42,553 nt of DNA from Deltaproteobacteria bacterium (GTDB lineage: Bacteria; Desulfobacterota; BSN033; UBA1163). Positions within the stretch are counted from its first letter, which is position 1. Each line of letters starts with the position of its first letter. Positions 1-8,700 of the stretch are shown in pieces. The stretch is from assembly GCA_020059605.1 (NCBI GenBank), contig JAGVBT010000044.1:1-42553 (forward strand), given 5' to 3'. The notes under the pieces are model-generated. The model saw only the letters and a program-made list of their open reading frames with translations, had not been told where the DNA came from and did not search any database. Both the position numbers and the translations under genes were made by a program.

Positions 1-133
1 AGGTTAGACTATGGGCCACAAAAGAGTCTTTCAGCCGGTCATTTCAATCGATCTCATATTCCCCTCTTCCTTTTTACACAAAAAGCTTGACATGACCGAT
101 ACCACTCTTATTATTACACTTGGGTCATGAATC

Positions 134-142
134 TGGTATAAT
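134..142 (+). promoter_or_regulatory. Extended -10 promoter for the CrtI-like gene
   Basis: The string TGGTATAAT is a perfect extended -10 element (TGnTATAAT). No good -35 lies 16-18 bases upstream, as is usual for this promoter type. Transcription would start near 149, so the ATG pair at 192/195 fits as the start and the in-frame TTG at 153 does not. Confidence 0.6.
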
Positions 143-191
143 GTGATTCCGTTTGCTATTTCAATCCCTTCAATGTTTTGGAAGAAGAAGG

Positions 192-1739
192 ATGATGGAC
201 ATTAATAGATACGATGCAGTAATCATCGGTGCTGGGATGGGAGGACTGAGCTGCGGCACCCTTTTGGCTAAGGAGGGGCTCAGGGTACTGATCTGTGAGC
301 AATCCTCAAAACCTGGCGGCTACTGTGTGAATTTCAAGCGCAATGGGTTTACCTTCGCACCCGCTGTCCATTACCTCAATGAATTTGGTCCCAATAGCCA
401 GATGCAAGAGGCCTTCCAGACCTTGGGCCTTCCTCCTGAGATCGAATTTTGTCCGCAGGACCCCCAGCGCCGAATCATTACCCCTCATTTCCATCTCACC
501 CTCTCCACGGATATGGATCGGTTCGAAAGGGATTTAATCCACCACTTTCCCAAGGAGAGGCTGTCTATCCATGCATACATAGAGGAATTGAAGAGGCTGG
601 TTAAGAACATTGAGGGCCTTTCTATCAAATCTCTTGACCTCATCAGCCTCAAAGAGAAGTCTCAGCTATTATATAAATTTATCAAGAGACCTCAACTATT
701 CCGGTATCGTGGCAAAACGGGCCAAGAAGTCCTGGACTCTTTTTTTAAAGACCCTCTCTTAAAATACCTCCTCACCTTTGGTGCACGTAAGGGCTCCTCG
801 ATCTTTTCCTGTGCAAGTCCTATCATGTGGGCCATAAAGGGGAACTTTTATTACATCAAAGACAAAGGAGTAGAGGCCTTGCCTAAGCTTTTTCTCAGAT
901 ATTATAAGACTTACGGTGGGGAGATTTCCTTTAATACCCTTGTAAAGAAGATCGTGATTGAGGAAGGGAAGGCCCGGGGAGTTCAGATTGAGGGAGGAGA
1001 GGAGATCCAATCCAGATATGTCATCTCCAATGGGGATGGTCACTCAACATTTCAACATCTAATAGGTAATCATCTATTACCTGATCGATTCGTAAGGAAG
1101 CTCCAAAAAAGAGAGATTTCAGCACCGATCTTCACCCTTTATTTAGGTGTAGATCTCGATCTGGCACAGATGGGCTTTGATGGAGCTCTGGTCCATTACT
1201 ACCCCACCATTCGTAAAAACCCATGGGAGGAGATAGACGAAGAGGGATTTGACATCGAAAAGGAGAGGATGGCGATCCGTATAGATAGCATAAAGAACCC
1301 GATGCTTGCCCCAATAGGCAAGCATACCGTCGCCATCGCTGCCTTTGCCCCGTACGAACTCTTTACAGATGGGGGCCACACAAGTCCCCATTATGCCGAG
1401 ATAAAGGAAGAGATAGCCCAAAAAATCATTGGCGTCACGGAAAAGGTGATTCCTGGCCTGTCCAGTCATATCATGGTTCGCGATGCCTCAACACCCATTA
1501 CATACGAGAGAACGACATTAAATAGGCACGGCGCTACCATGGGTTGGTACCTATCGGCAAAAGAACTCTCAAGGATTCGAAGTCAGAAAACACCCATTGC
1601 CAATCTTTATCAGGCAGGCCACTGGACCTTCCCGGGTGGAGGTATACCAATGGTGATCATCTCTGGGATCAATGCGGCTAAACTTGTTCTGAAGAGTATG
1701 AAGAAATTCAGACCAGATTCCTCTTGTGGGATACAATAA
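192..1739 (+). CDS. CrtI/carotenoid isomerase-like FAD-dependent oxidoreductase
   Basis: About 515 residues of the phytoene desaturase / CrtISO / retinol saturase superfamily. The N-terminus holds the dinucleotide-binding fold of an FAD enzyme (DAVIIGAGMGG), followed by the family motif KPGGYCVNFKRNGFTFAP. The C-terminus carries the second FAD-contact motif GHWTFPGGGIPMVIISG. The start was set at the ATGATG at 192-197 because GGAAGAAGAAGG lies directly before it and because an extended -10 element sits 50 bases upstream; the TTG at 153 lies almost on the transcription start. It is a single gene with its own promoter and no carotenoid neighbours, so the substrate cannot be named. In this family such orphans may act on polyenes, fatty acids or quinone-like lipids. 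Fold and cofactor are secure, substrate is not. Confidence 0.85.
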   Translation: MMDINRYDAVIIGAGMGGLSCGTLLAKEGLRVLICEQSSKPGGYCVNFKRNGFTFAPAVHYLNEFGPNSQMQEAFQTLGLPPEIEFCPQDPQRRIITPHFHLTLSTDMDRFERDLIHHFPKERLSIHAYIEELKRLVKNIEGLSIKSLDLISLKEKSQLLYKFIKRPQLFRYRGKTGQEVLDSFFKDPLLKYLLTFGARKGSSIFSCASPIMWAIKGNFYYIKDKGVEALPKLFLRYYKTYGGEISFNTLVKKIVIEEGKARGVQIEGGEEIQSRYVISNGDGHSTFQHLIGNHLLPDRFVRKLQKREISAPIFTLYLGVDLDLAQMGFDGALVHYYPTIRKNPWEEIDEEGFDIEKERMAIRIDSIKNPMLAPIGKHTVAIAAFAPYELFTDGGHTSPHYAEIKEEIAQKIIGVTEKVIPGLSSHIMVRDASTPITYERTTLNRHGATMGWYLSAKELSRIRSQKTPIANLYQAGHWTFPGGGIPMVIISGINAAKLVLKSMKKFRPDSSCGIQ

Positions 1740-2045
1740 TAACAAATGAGATACGGGGAGAGGGATGATGCCTTTAAGTTTGAGAATGCCTTTTGAAAAA
1801 GATCAAATGATGAAAAAGGCGGCTGCAAAGAGCAAAAAAACGAAGACAGCCTTTTGAGTTGGTGGATCAAATAAGGGCGATGGTGTTAGGAAAAGGAGGG
1901 GAATTCCTATTTCACCCACCTATGCAGGCAGACATACCTTTGATGGTGCAGGAATACGCAATTACGACAAGTAGTCCATTTTAAAGTGGACTACTCTAAA
2001 GAAGATGAAGGAGAACTTGACTTTTTTTAAATCGGGAACCGGTAA
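1740..2045. other. Gene-poor stretch with a possible micro-ORF and ORF debris
   Basis: No convincing gene lies here. A 29-codon reading frame (1768-1857, plus) follows a purine-rich GGGGAGAGG and encodes a lysine-rich peptide ending KSKKTKTAF. It could be real but has no other support. A second short frame near 1879-1985 (peptide includes GEFLFHPPMQADIPLMV) looks like debris of a larger protein that I cannot identify. The 26-bp palindrome at 1970-1995 closes the stretch. Confidence 0.35.
1970..1995. repeat. 26-bp near-perfect palindrome
   Basis: AGTAGTCCA and TGGACTACT are perfect 9-bp arms around TTTTAAAG. The site lies between two convergent genes. No T-run follows on either strand, so it is not a typical intrinsic terminator. 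It could still be a hairpin terminator of the rarer type, or an operator or transposon end. Confidence 0.5.
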
Positions 2046-2915
2046 TTACCCTTTTCTCGCTTGTCTGATTTCTTCCAAATAGTGCTTAATCAAGGGTGAC
2101 ATTTCGGGCGGATGCCAGTCTGCCTTTCTCGGATCCTCCGGCCAGGTGAAAGGGAGGTGAATAACCTCTCCCGGCCTCCTGGCCTTCTCGAAAACCGAAA
2201 GGGCTTCGAGAAGAACTTGTCTCTGTCCTTCCCTGTCTCCGATCTGTCCTACTGGTCTGCCATAGGGGTATTCAATGGCTGCTGTTCTTGGAATTCCCTC
2301 ACCCCTTGTAAATTCCCAGGTCGGACTGAGGACCACAGTGGAAAATCCAGCTTCTTCAAAGATCCTGGCGGCCAGTCCAACGGACTGGCAGCAGAAAGGT
2401 CAGGCTGGGGTGAGAAGGACCGCCTCCACCTTCTCGGTTTTCATATGTGTTGAAATCGGTTCAATGGCCTCCTTCAAAAAATCGTTATTTTTCCACTGAT
2501 AACCATAAAAAGAAAAAGAGGAAGGGGCGAGGCAACCGATCCTCCCTTCCTGCTCCAGTTCGGACATTCGTGAAAGTGGCAGCATCACATTGATATCTTG
2601 CTTAATATATTTTGTATTAATATGAAGATGGTTGACGTCGATATCGTTTTCAGTTGTTCCCCTCGGAATAATTCGATAGGAACGGTCGCCCCAAAAGATT
2701 TCCTTTCTTTCCCTCTCCATATCAAAGGAAGGATCCGTTTTCAGGCTGATACCGGCGCTGGTCACAAGAGCAAGGGTCGCCTGACTCAATGGCTTCTTCA
2801 TCGGCGTCCACGGAATGGTTCCCTCATACTCCTCATCGGGAATAAATGTCTTAACCCAGGCTTTCAATCCGGGCGGAAGAAAGCGGAACCCATCCACGAT
2901 CTTCATTTGTTCCAT
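2046..2915 (-). CDS. GrdB/PrdB-family selenoprotein (in-frame UGA read as Sec)
   Basis: Two same-frame reading frames (2915 to 2403 and 2399 to 2046) are joined through one TGA at 2400-2402. Read through, they give a 289-residue protein with Sec172 in the motif LLTPA-U-PFCC. It belongs to the glycine/sarcosine/betaine/D-proline reductase selenoprotein B family. Typical features are PWTPMKKPLSQATLALVTSAG near the N-terminus, NHLHINT in the middle, and a C-terminal half (AIEYPYGRPVGQIGDREGQ) that would be lost if TGA were a stop. Many relatives carry Cys at the Sec position. A hairpin of bacterial SECIS form lies right after the TGA (2365-2394). AGGAGG stands 6 bases before the ATG. The U-x-x-C motif is a classical redox pair. 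The upstream gene is a small redoxin that could reduce it. GrdA, GrdC and GrdD partners are absent, so the substrate is unknown. Confidence 0.88.
2365..2394 (-). promoter_or_regulatory. Bacterial SECIS hairpin after the Sec UGA
   Basis: In the mRNA the TGA (2402-2400) is followed by 18 bases and then a GTT loop (2381-2379). The loop is closed by a perfect 8-bp stem GCCAGTCC / GGACTGGC, with further outer CTG/CAG pairing. Known bacterial SECIS elements place a loop starting with G about 16-37 bases after UGA within the coding sequence. All of these are met here. The stem also has to encode protein, so its perfection is notable. Confidence 0.8.
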
Positions 2916-2957
2916 ATAGACCTCCTGAATCTTCTGAAATCTTTCATACCGGGTTCG

Positions 2958-3230
2958 TCATGAAAGATGGGTCCCCAACAGGTGCTGCTTGACCTCCTGA
3001 AGGGTCGGAACCATGCCTCTCCAGCTAACGATCTCTCTCTCCTCCTCATCCTCGATGATGAGAGAAGGGGTGGAAAGGATGCTGTGAAAAGAGGCCTCCG
3101 CCAGCCCATCGATCGTGTCCAGGTCGTAATGCAAAACCGGCAGACCCTCCCTTTTTAACTCCATTCCAATCTCTTTGGCGGCAGGACATTTCGGACATTT
3201 TGCTTTGACGAAAATTTTAATCAGTTCCAT
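2958..3230 (-). CDS. Thioredoxin/glutaredoxin-like protein with CPKC motif
   Basis: A 90-residue redoxin. The active-site motif CPKC follows the first strand (KIFVKAKCPKCPAAK), and the cis-proline loop is seen in LSTPSLII. The length fits a single thioredoxin-fold domain with no signal peptide, so it is cytosolic. AAAGGAGAAACC precedes the ATG. It lies 42 bases upstream of the Sec-containing GrdB-like gene and is probably co-transcribed with it. nrdD lies further upstream on the same strand, behind a 190-bp gap filled by a repeat. Two roles are possible: reductant of the U-x-x-C site in the downstream protein, or an NrdH/glutaredoxin-like reductant of the class III ribonucleotide reductase, as known for some NrdD subtypes. 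The sequence alone does not decide. Confidence 0.75.
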   Translation of the reverse strand: MELIKIFVKAKCPKCPAAKEIGMELKREGLPVLHYDLDTIDGLAEASFHSILSTPSLIIEDEEEREIVSWRGMVPTLQEVKQHLLGTHLS

Positions 3231-3263
3231 GGTTTCTCCTTTATTAAGTAGATGATATCATTC

Positions 3264-3397
3264 AACGGTAACGGCAACGAAGCCCGTATCATTAATAAAA
3301 GGCTACGTTTATTGTCTTTTTAATTCTTTTCACGTAACCGTTACCGGTAACCGAAACGCCTGCCTGCCGGTAGGCAGGGGCTTCGTAACCCTAACCT
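3264..3397. repeat. MITE-like intergenic repeat, copy 1
   Basis: About 134 bp that recur almost unchanged at 15701-15832. The ends are imperfect inverted repeats (GGTAACGGCAACGAAGCCC against GGGGCTTCGTAACC...). The interior holds two short palindromes, GTTACCGGTAAC and CCTGCCTGCCGGTAGGCAGG. There is no coding capacity. The terminal inversion suggests a non-autonomous mobile element. It separates nrdD from the redoxin gene. Confidence 0.7.
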
Positions 3398-3423
3398 AAG
3401 GGGTTTTTACCTCATGCCAACGA

Positions 3424-5568
3424 TTATCCGGTCATCAGAACGGTTTCTCCCTTTTGGTCTTCGATGTAGGCCTGATTTCTGTAACGATTGTGCAGTTCAC
3501 CGATCTTGCCCTTGTTCCAGCTGGAGACCTTGGTGAAGTAGCCAGTGATTCGGGTGATGCCGTCCACTTCCTGAGACCCGCAGTATGGGCAGGAGGAGCG
3601 GAGACCACGGCTCGTTCGATTGCAGACGTTACAGGTGGTGAACTCGGGTGAGAAAGCGATCTGGTCATTCTGCGTCCTCTGAAACGTCTTGATCACGAAA
3701 TTGGCCAGAGACTCCTTGGAGGGTCTTGTCTCACCCAGCCAGATGTGGGTCAATGCGCCGGCCTCGATTAGGGGATGGAAGAGCCCCTCCTGTCTCACCC
3801 GCTCAATGGGATTGATCACTGCGGAGTTGTTCAGATAGGTCGAATTCGTATAATAGACTTCCCCTTTCGAGATGTCCCCTTTGACGATGTGGCCCGATTG
3901 GGGGGAATGAAACCGGAGGTCCAGTTTGGCAAAACGGTAGGCGGTCGATTCAGCAGGAGTCTGTTCGAGGACGAAGTGCATTCCATAGCGTTCACTTAAC
4001 TTATCGACCAGCAGTTTCATGTGGGCGATCACCTTCAATCCGAATTTGAAGGCCTGCCTCGACTGATGCATCTCCTTGCCGGTATGAACCTGGACGAGTT
4101 CATTCAACCCCACCATGCCGATGAGGAAACTGGCGCGATGCATTCTCAGATAAGGAGAGCCATCCCGGTTCATCGCTAAGAGGGCAAGAGGTCCCCGCTC
4201 GCCGACGGAGAGGAGCTTTTCAATGAAGGATTTCTTCTCTAAATGGGCTTTAATTGCTACCTCGATGAACTCCGTCAGCTTCGAGAAAAGCCGGGTGTCA
4301 TCCCCCTTGGCCAGGTAGGCCATCCTCGGAAGGTTGAGGGTCACATTCTGGAGGGCGCAATAACGCATCTTCCAGGGTTCCTTTGCATCCTCCAGGTCGC
4401 TCTGATCGAGTTTGAAGCTGAGGCGGCAGCATTCGGAGATTTTAGCTGTCTCCCCGCGGTCGAAGATGAAATAAGTGTTGCCCTTTGCAGAAGCAACCTC
4501 ACAGATATGATGAAGAAAGTCCATGTGACCGGGGGTCTGAAAAAACTTCTCCGTAATATGGACCAGGGGTTTCGGAAAGAAGAAAGGCCTTCCGGATCCA
4601 TCCCCTTCCATGAAGACATTGAACAGAGCCCATGCAAAGCGCTGCGATTCTTTCATGTACTCGCTGTAATTCTTTCCGGTTTTCTCTCCCCCCGGCCCGA
4701 TGGCAGGAACATTTTCAAAGTGCTTGGGAATCTCCCAGTAGAGATTGAGGTCGGTGAAGATCGCCTGCCCTCCTCGGGCCACGGCCTGCTGGGAGAATTC
4801 AAAGATCATCATCTGCGCCAGTTGTTCCAGGTCCCGATCCGACAGGCCCACCAGATAGGGGGCAAAGAAGAGATTCACGGAGTCCCAGCCAATGGCTCCG
4901 GCAAAATTGCTCTGAAGGCCGGCGGCAAACTTCACCATATGGGCCAGGAGCACTTCCGGGTGTTTGGCGGGTTTGGCCATGGCAATGGAGTTGGGAAGGC
5001 TCAGGCCAAACCGCTTGATATATTCGAGGGATTGTCCGCTGCAGTAAGGCCGATCCACAAAACCCAGATCATGGAGGTGAATATCCCCTCGCATATGGGC
5101 ATCCGCAGTCTCCTGTGAAAAGACGGAGAGAAGGGCATACTCCTTTTTGATCCTCTCTGCAAGGGTGAGATTGGTCGCCTCCGGCCCGTGAGGGACATTG
5201 GCATTCTCTTTATTAGGATGGAGGATAAGCTGGTCCACATCGTAAAGGGGCATACCCAGACGGGTGTGCATCTTGCGGGCCTGTTCCAGTCCCCTTTCAA
5301 CCAGTTTGGTATCGACCAATTCACGAACCAGGGGAGCGGTGATCATTTTGATTTTGGAGGTGACAATGAGATCTTCCACATCCCGGGCGATCTCTTTTGC
5401 CGTATCGATATCGACATACGTCTCCCGGACAAGGGCATCGACGATCCTCTGACGGTTCCAATCATTCATCGACTCCTCGGAAGTCCGTACGAAGAGGGCC
5501 ATATCCGTGGTCTCGAATTCTTCTTTAAAATCTTTTCGTTCTTCTTTCATTTCAATGACATTGGCCAT
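3424..5568 (-). CDS. nrdD: Anaerobic (class III) ribonucleoside-triphosphate reductase
   Basis: 714 residues, the usual length for NrdD. It reduces ribonucleoside triphosphates to deoxynucleotides under anoxia with a glycyl radical. The N-terminal about 110 residues form an ATP-cone allosteric domain. The core contains MRGDIHLHDLGFVDRPYCSGQSL and the double cysteine in SECCRLSF. The C-terminus has the zinc site C646-x2-C649...C660-x2-C663 and the radical loop RITGYF with Gly676. The activase gene nrdG is not in this window, so it must be encoded elsewhere. A redoxin gene lies downstream on the same strand. Subtypes of NrdD differ in reductant (formate or a thioredoxin/glutaredoxin); I could not assign the subtype safely. 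A sigma-70-like -35 with an inverted repeat lies upstream. Confidence 0.95.
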   Translation of the reverse strand: MANVIEMKEERKDFKEEFETTDMALFVRTSEESMNDWNRQRIVDALVRETYVDIDTAKEIARDVEDLIVTSKIKMITAPLVRELVDTKLVERGLEQARKMHTRLGMPLYDVDQLILHPNKENANVPHGPEATNLTLAERIKKEYALLSVFSQETADAHMRGDIHLHDLGFVDRPYCSGQSLEYIKRFGLSLPNSIAMAKPAKHPEVLLAHMVKFAAGLQSNFAGAIGWDSVNLFFAPYLVGLSDRDLEQLAQMMIFEFSQQAVARGGQAIFTDLNLYWEIPKHFENVPAIGPGGEKTGKNYSEYMKESQRFAWALFNVFMEGDGSGRPFFFPKPLVHITEKFFQTPGHMDFLHHICEVASAKGNTYFIFDRGETAKISECCRLSFKLDQSDLEDAKEPWKMRYCALQNVTLNLPRMAYLAKGDDTRLFSKLTEFIEVAIKAHLEKKSFIEKLLSVGERGPLALLAMNRDGSPYLRMHRASFLIGMVGLNELVQVHTGKEMHQSRQAFKFGLKVIAHMKLLVDKLSERYGMHFVLEQTPAESTAYRFAKLDLRFHSPQSGHIVKGDISKGEVYYTNSTYLNNSAVINPIERVRQEGLFHPLIEAGALTHIWLGETRPSKESLANFVIKTFQRTQNDQIAFSPEFTTCNVCNRTSRGLRSSCPYCGSQEVDGITRITGYFTKVSSWNKGKIGELHNRYRNQAYIEDQKGETVLMTG

Positions 5569-5641
5569 TTTTCGGTCACCTTTTTTGCGGGATTTGACGA
5601 AGTTTGGAATAATGATGGGCTATATTTAGTAAGACCTTTAT

Positions 5642-5671
5642 TCACTACAACAACATCTTGTTATTTGTCAA
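5642..5671 (-). promoter_or_regulatory. Possible nrdD promoter with inverted repeat
   Basis: A perfect TTGACA (5671-5666) is followed after 18 bases by a poor -10, TAGTGA. Between the boxes lies an interrupted palindrome AACAAGATGTTGTT (5662-5649), which could be an operator. The -35 context TTGACAAATAACA matches that of the rplU promoter. No clear pair of NrdR boxes was found. Confidence 0.35.
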
Positions 5672-5726
5672 GGGAAAATTGGGCTTGTGAAAAAATACAT
5701 TTGTTTTGAAAATTTTTTCCAACTCT

Positions 5727-5754
5727 GTAGGGGCGATTCATGAATCGCCCCTAC
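5727..5754. repeat. 28-bp perfect palindrome
   Basis: GTAGGGGCGATTCA and its exact reverse complement abut to make a 28-bp perfect palindrome. It begins three bases past the stop codon of the AsmA-like gene. Palindromes of this kind (GTAGGGGCGA...TCGCCCCTAC) are scattered in many bacterial genomes. It could act as a hairpin that ends or stabilises the long minus-strand transcript, but no U-tract follows. Confidence 0.75.
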
Positions 5755-5756
5755 TA

Positions 5757-8700
5757 CTATTTTGAAGAGTTGTCCTTCCGGAAGGGCCTTAAAGGAGTTT
5801 CAAGGAGACGTTTGAAAATGCCTACCAAACCTTCTCCGACTGCTTTAAACGGAACGGCTTCGACCTTCGGATCATCAAGATCTCCTTTCACTTCATAGAC
5901 ATAAGAGAGGAAGGCCTTTTCCTTTCCCGTCAGGATATACCCTGCAATCGGAATGTTGCTCAGGACCGTATCGACCGTGACGAGAGGATGAACTCCTATT
6001 TTTGCATCAATCAAATTTTTACCCAGGTCGGCTTTGCCAACGATGGTGATTCTCATGGAATCGCTATCGACCAGGAAGTCCTCCGTAAAGACGACCCCCT
6101 CATGAATCTCAATGTTTGCAGAAATTCTTTGATAAGGGAGGCCTCTGGTCCTGAGGTCGGGAAGCCTTCCCTTGAAGATCTGTGAGACATTGAGGATGGA
6201 AAAGATCTTTGACAGAACATTTCCTCTTTCGATCACCCCGTTCTCCAGTTCGAGCCTGAGATCACCCTGGAGAGATTCTTTCACTTGTTGGAAGTTTCCA
6301 CCCTCTCCTCTGAGTTGCACCTGATCGACGTAGACCCTTCCGCTCACCATGACTTTGTCCTCCTCCTCTTTTCTGAGAAGGGTCCGGAGAAAGGGTCCGG
6401 CTTCCATGTGGGAAAGGCGGGGCTTGATCTCGAACCGGATCGTTCTGTCCGAGGGTTGGATCCACCCCTCCCCCCAGAGGTCGCCGCCGTTTGCTTTCAT
6501 TTGAAAAGGATGAATCAGCAACTTTCCATCAACCGTCTTTGCCTCCAATCTTAGGTCGCGATAAAGGAAGTTTCGAACCTTTCCCTGCTCGATATTGACC
6601 TTGCCTTCGATCGACGCCCAGCCTGAGAGCCATTTCCCGAAAGCCTCGAAAGAGGCCGGGGCCTTCTCCTCCCGCTCAGGAAGGAGGGAATCAAGGTCCA
6701 GATAAGAGGAAGAGAGGGAGAAAGATAACTGTCTGATGGGTGCGGCGCCTGCTTTATGAAGAGAGAAGGTGGGACGGCCCGAAAGGCCGGACAGGGTCAG
6801 CGAAGATTCTCCCATCTTCCCCTTCAATCCCTCGAATCGCAACTGGTGAGGAAGGAAGAGGATTTTACCGTCGATCTGGGAGAGCGGGACAGGAATCTTC
6901 CGGTGTCGGAGAGAGATTCCTTTCAATCGAATCTCCCCTTCCCTGATGGCATGGATCCCTTCTTCCATCCTTCCGGCTAAGTTCAGACGAATTTCCGCCG
7001 CTCCGGCGGGAGCTTTTATCTCTTCCGCTTGAGTTCGTATCGATTCCGGAAAGATTGGGAACTGGAGCAGGGCGTGGATATTTTTCAGGTCGACCGCACC
7101 TGAAGTGGAGAGATTCAACTCCCCCTGCCTCATCGTTCCATCCAGGGTGAAAGAGGAGTTCAGCGATTGAACCTTTAGCTTCGATAGGGTGACCCCGAGG
7201 CCGGAGAGAGAGAAAGATCCATCCCGGAAGAGAAGCGGAGGCGAGGATCCCTTTAAAAGGAGGGAAGCTTCCTTGGGGATAAATTCGAGTTCATAGGAGA
7301 AGGGTGGATCGGATGGGGCCCATCTTCCCCTGAACGAAAGCTGGCCTGTTCCCGACAGGTTTTTAATCTCTTCCGTTTTTTGCCGTGTCTCTTTCGGAAA
7401 AAGAGAGGATTGAAACAGCTTGAGAAGGTTGTTCAGATCAATCTTCCCTCTGGCGGTCACCTCGGAAGCTCCCTCCCTCCTCCAAAAGCCGCTCATCAGG
7501 AGGGCGGAGTTTGCAAATTCCACTTTTACCCCTGACCACTGAAGGTTCTCATTGGCGAGGTCCACCTTCCCTTCTCCGATGGAGACCGGAAACGGGATCC
7601 GGGGATGGGTCAGCTGGACCTTGGAGAGATGATAGATCCCCTGATGCTGAAAACGGAGAGGGGACTTCAACTTCCCCTTGACGGAGAGCTGATATTGTGC
7701 CTTGCCCGAAAGCGAGGTGATGGGTCCAATCGCGTCGGTTGTCTCCGTGTCGTCCGTAAAGACATCAGTCTTGAGAAGGGAGGAAAGATCCGCCACCTGG
7801 AAGCGTCCTTGACCGTGAACCTCGAGGGTGGGGACCTGAAGGAGTTCATAGAAGACTCCATGGGCCCGATCGATCGTGGAATAAAAGACCTTTCCTTCCA
7901 CGTCTTTCAAATGGAGATGGCCTTCCTTGAAAAGAAGGTGCCCCTTCAGTTCCTCAAGGGAGGGAAGGTTCCATGGGAGCTTGAGGCGGGCGCCGTTGAC
8001 CTTCATCTCAACGGAAAGGGTATGGGCGTTTTCAAGTCGGTCGCAGTGGTCGATTTCTGGAATCTTCCCCGAAAGTTTGACGGAGAGGATCTGTGCCGGA
8101 CCGCTTCCCTCTGCGCGGAAAAGAGAGTCGGAAACGGTCGGGGTGATGATCCGGAAAGGGATGTATCTCCTGCCATCGGCGATGTCGAAAGGACCGCTCG
8201 AGGCCTCCGCCTCTAGGCCCATCCCGGCCGTTCCGATTCCATAAATCCTGCCCTTCCCCTTCACCTTGATCTCCGGAAGCTCGACCGAGAACCCGGGGAC
8301 CTCGAACGTATTCCTGTCATATTTTGCCTGGACGTCGAGGTGAACCCATCGGGGAGTGAAGAGATAGGCAAAGACCTTTGGGTGATCGTAGATCACTTCT
8401 TTGAACCGGATCCTTGCAGAGGCTTCAAAAGGTCCCGAGAGATCTCCCTGGTACCGGCCCTTCAGATGGAGGGTTCCCGCAATCTTATCCATGGGAAGCA
8501 GGGGCTTAAGATAAGACCAAAAGTGAAAGACCGAGATGTCTTTTATTTCCACATCGGCTTTGACTCTGCCCCTGGAAAGACCCATCTCCCGGGGGATGTC
8601 CTCGATTGTTCCGGAAATCGAGAAACTCCCTTCTTTTTTGGCGTGAATGACCTTTCCGCTGACGTGAAAAGGAAAGGGATTGCCGAAAGAGATCTTAGAG

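Noticed and set aside
153..191. TTG at 153 as start of the CrtI-like gene
   Set aside because: It lies about 4 bases after the expected RNA start and has no ribosome-binding site; ATG 192/195 has both.
2400..2402. TGA as a true stop or a nonsense mutation splitting the GrdB-like gene
   Set aside because: Same frame continues with conserved family sequence, the position is the Sec/Cys site of the family, and a SECIS-type hairpin follows.
4243..5118. A 291-codon frame on the plus strand inside nrdD
   Set aside because: Antisense to a well-conserved gene in a GC-rich frame; no recognisable domain and no ribosome-binding site.
7605..8216. A 203-codon plus-strand frame inside the AsmA-like gene
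   Set aside because: Shadow frame opposite a continuous real gene; the sequence has no family features.
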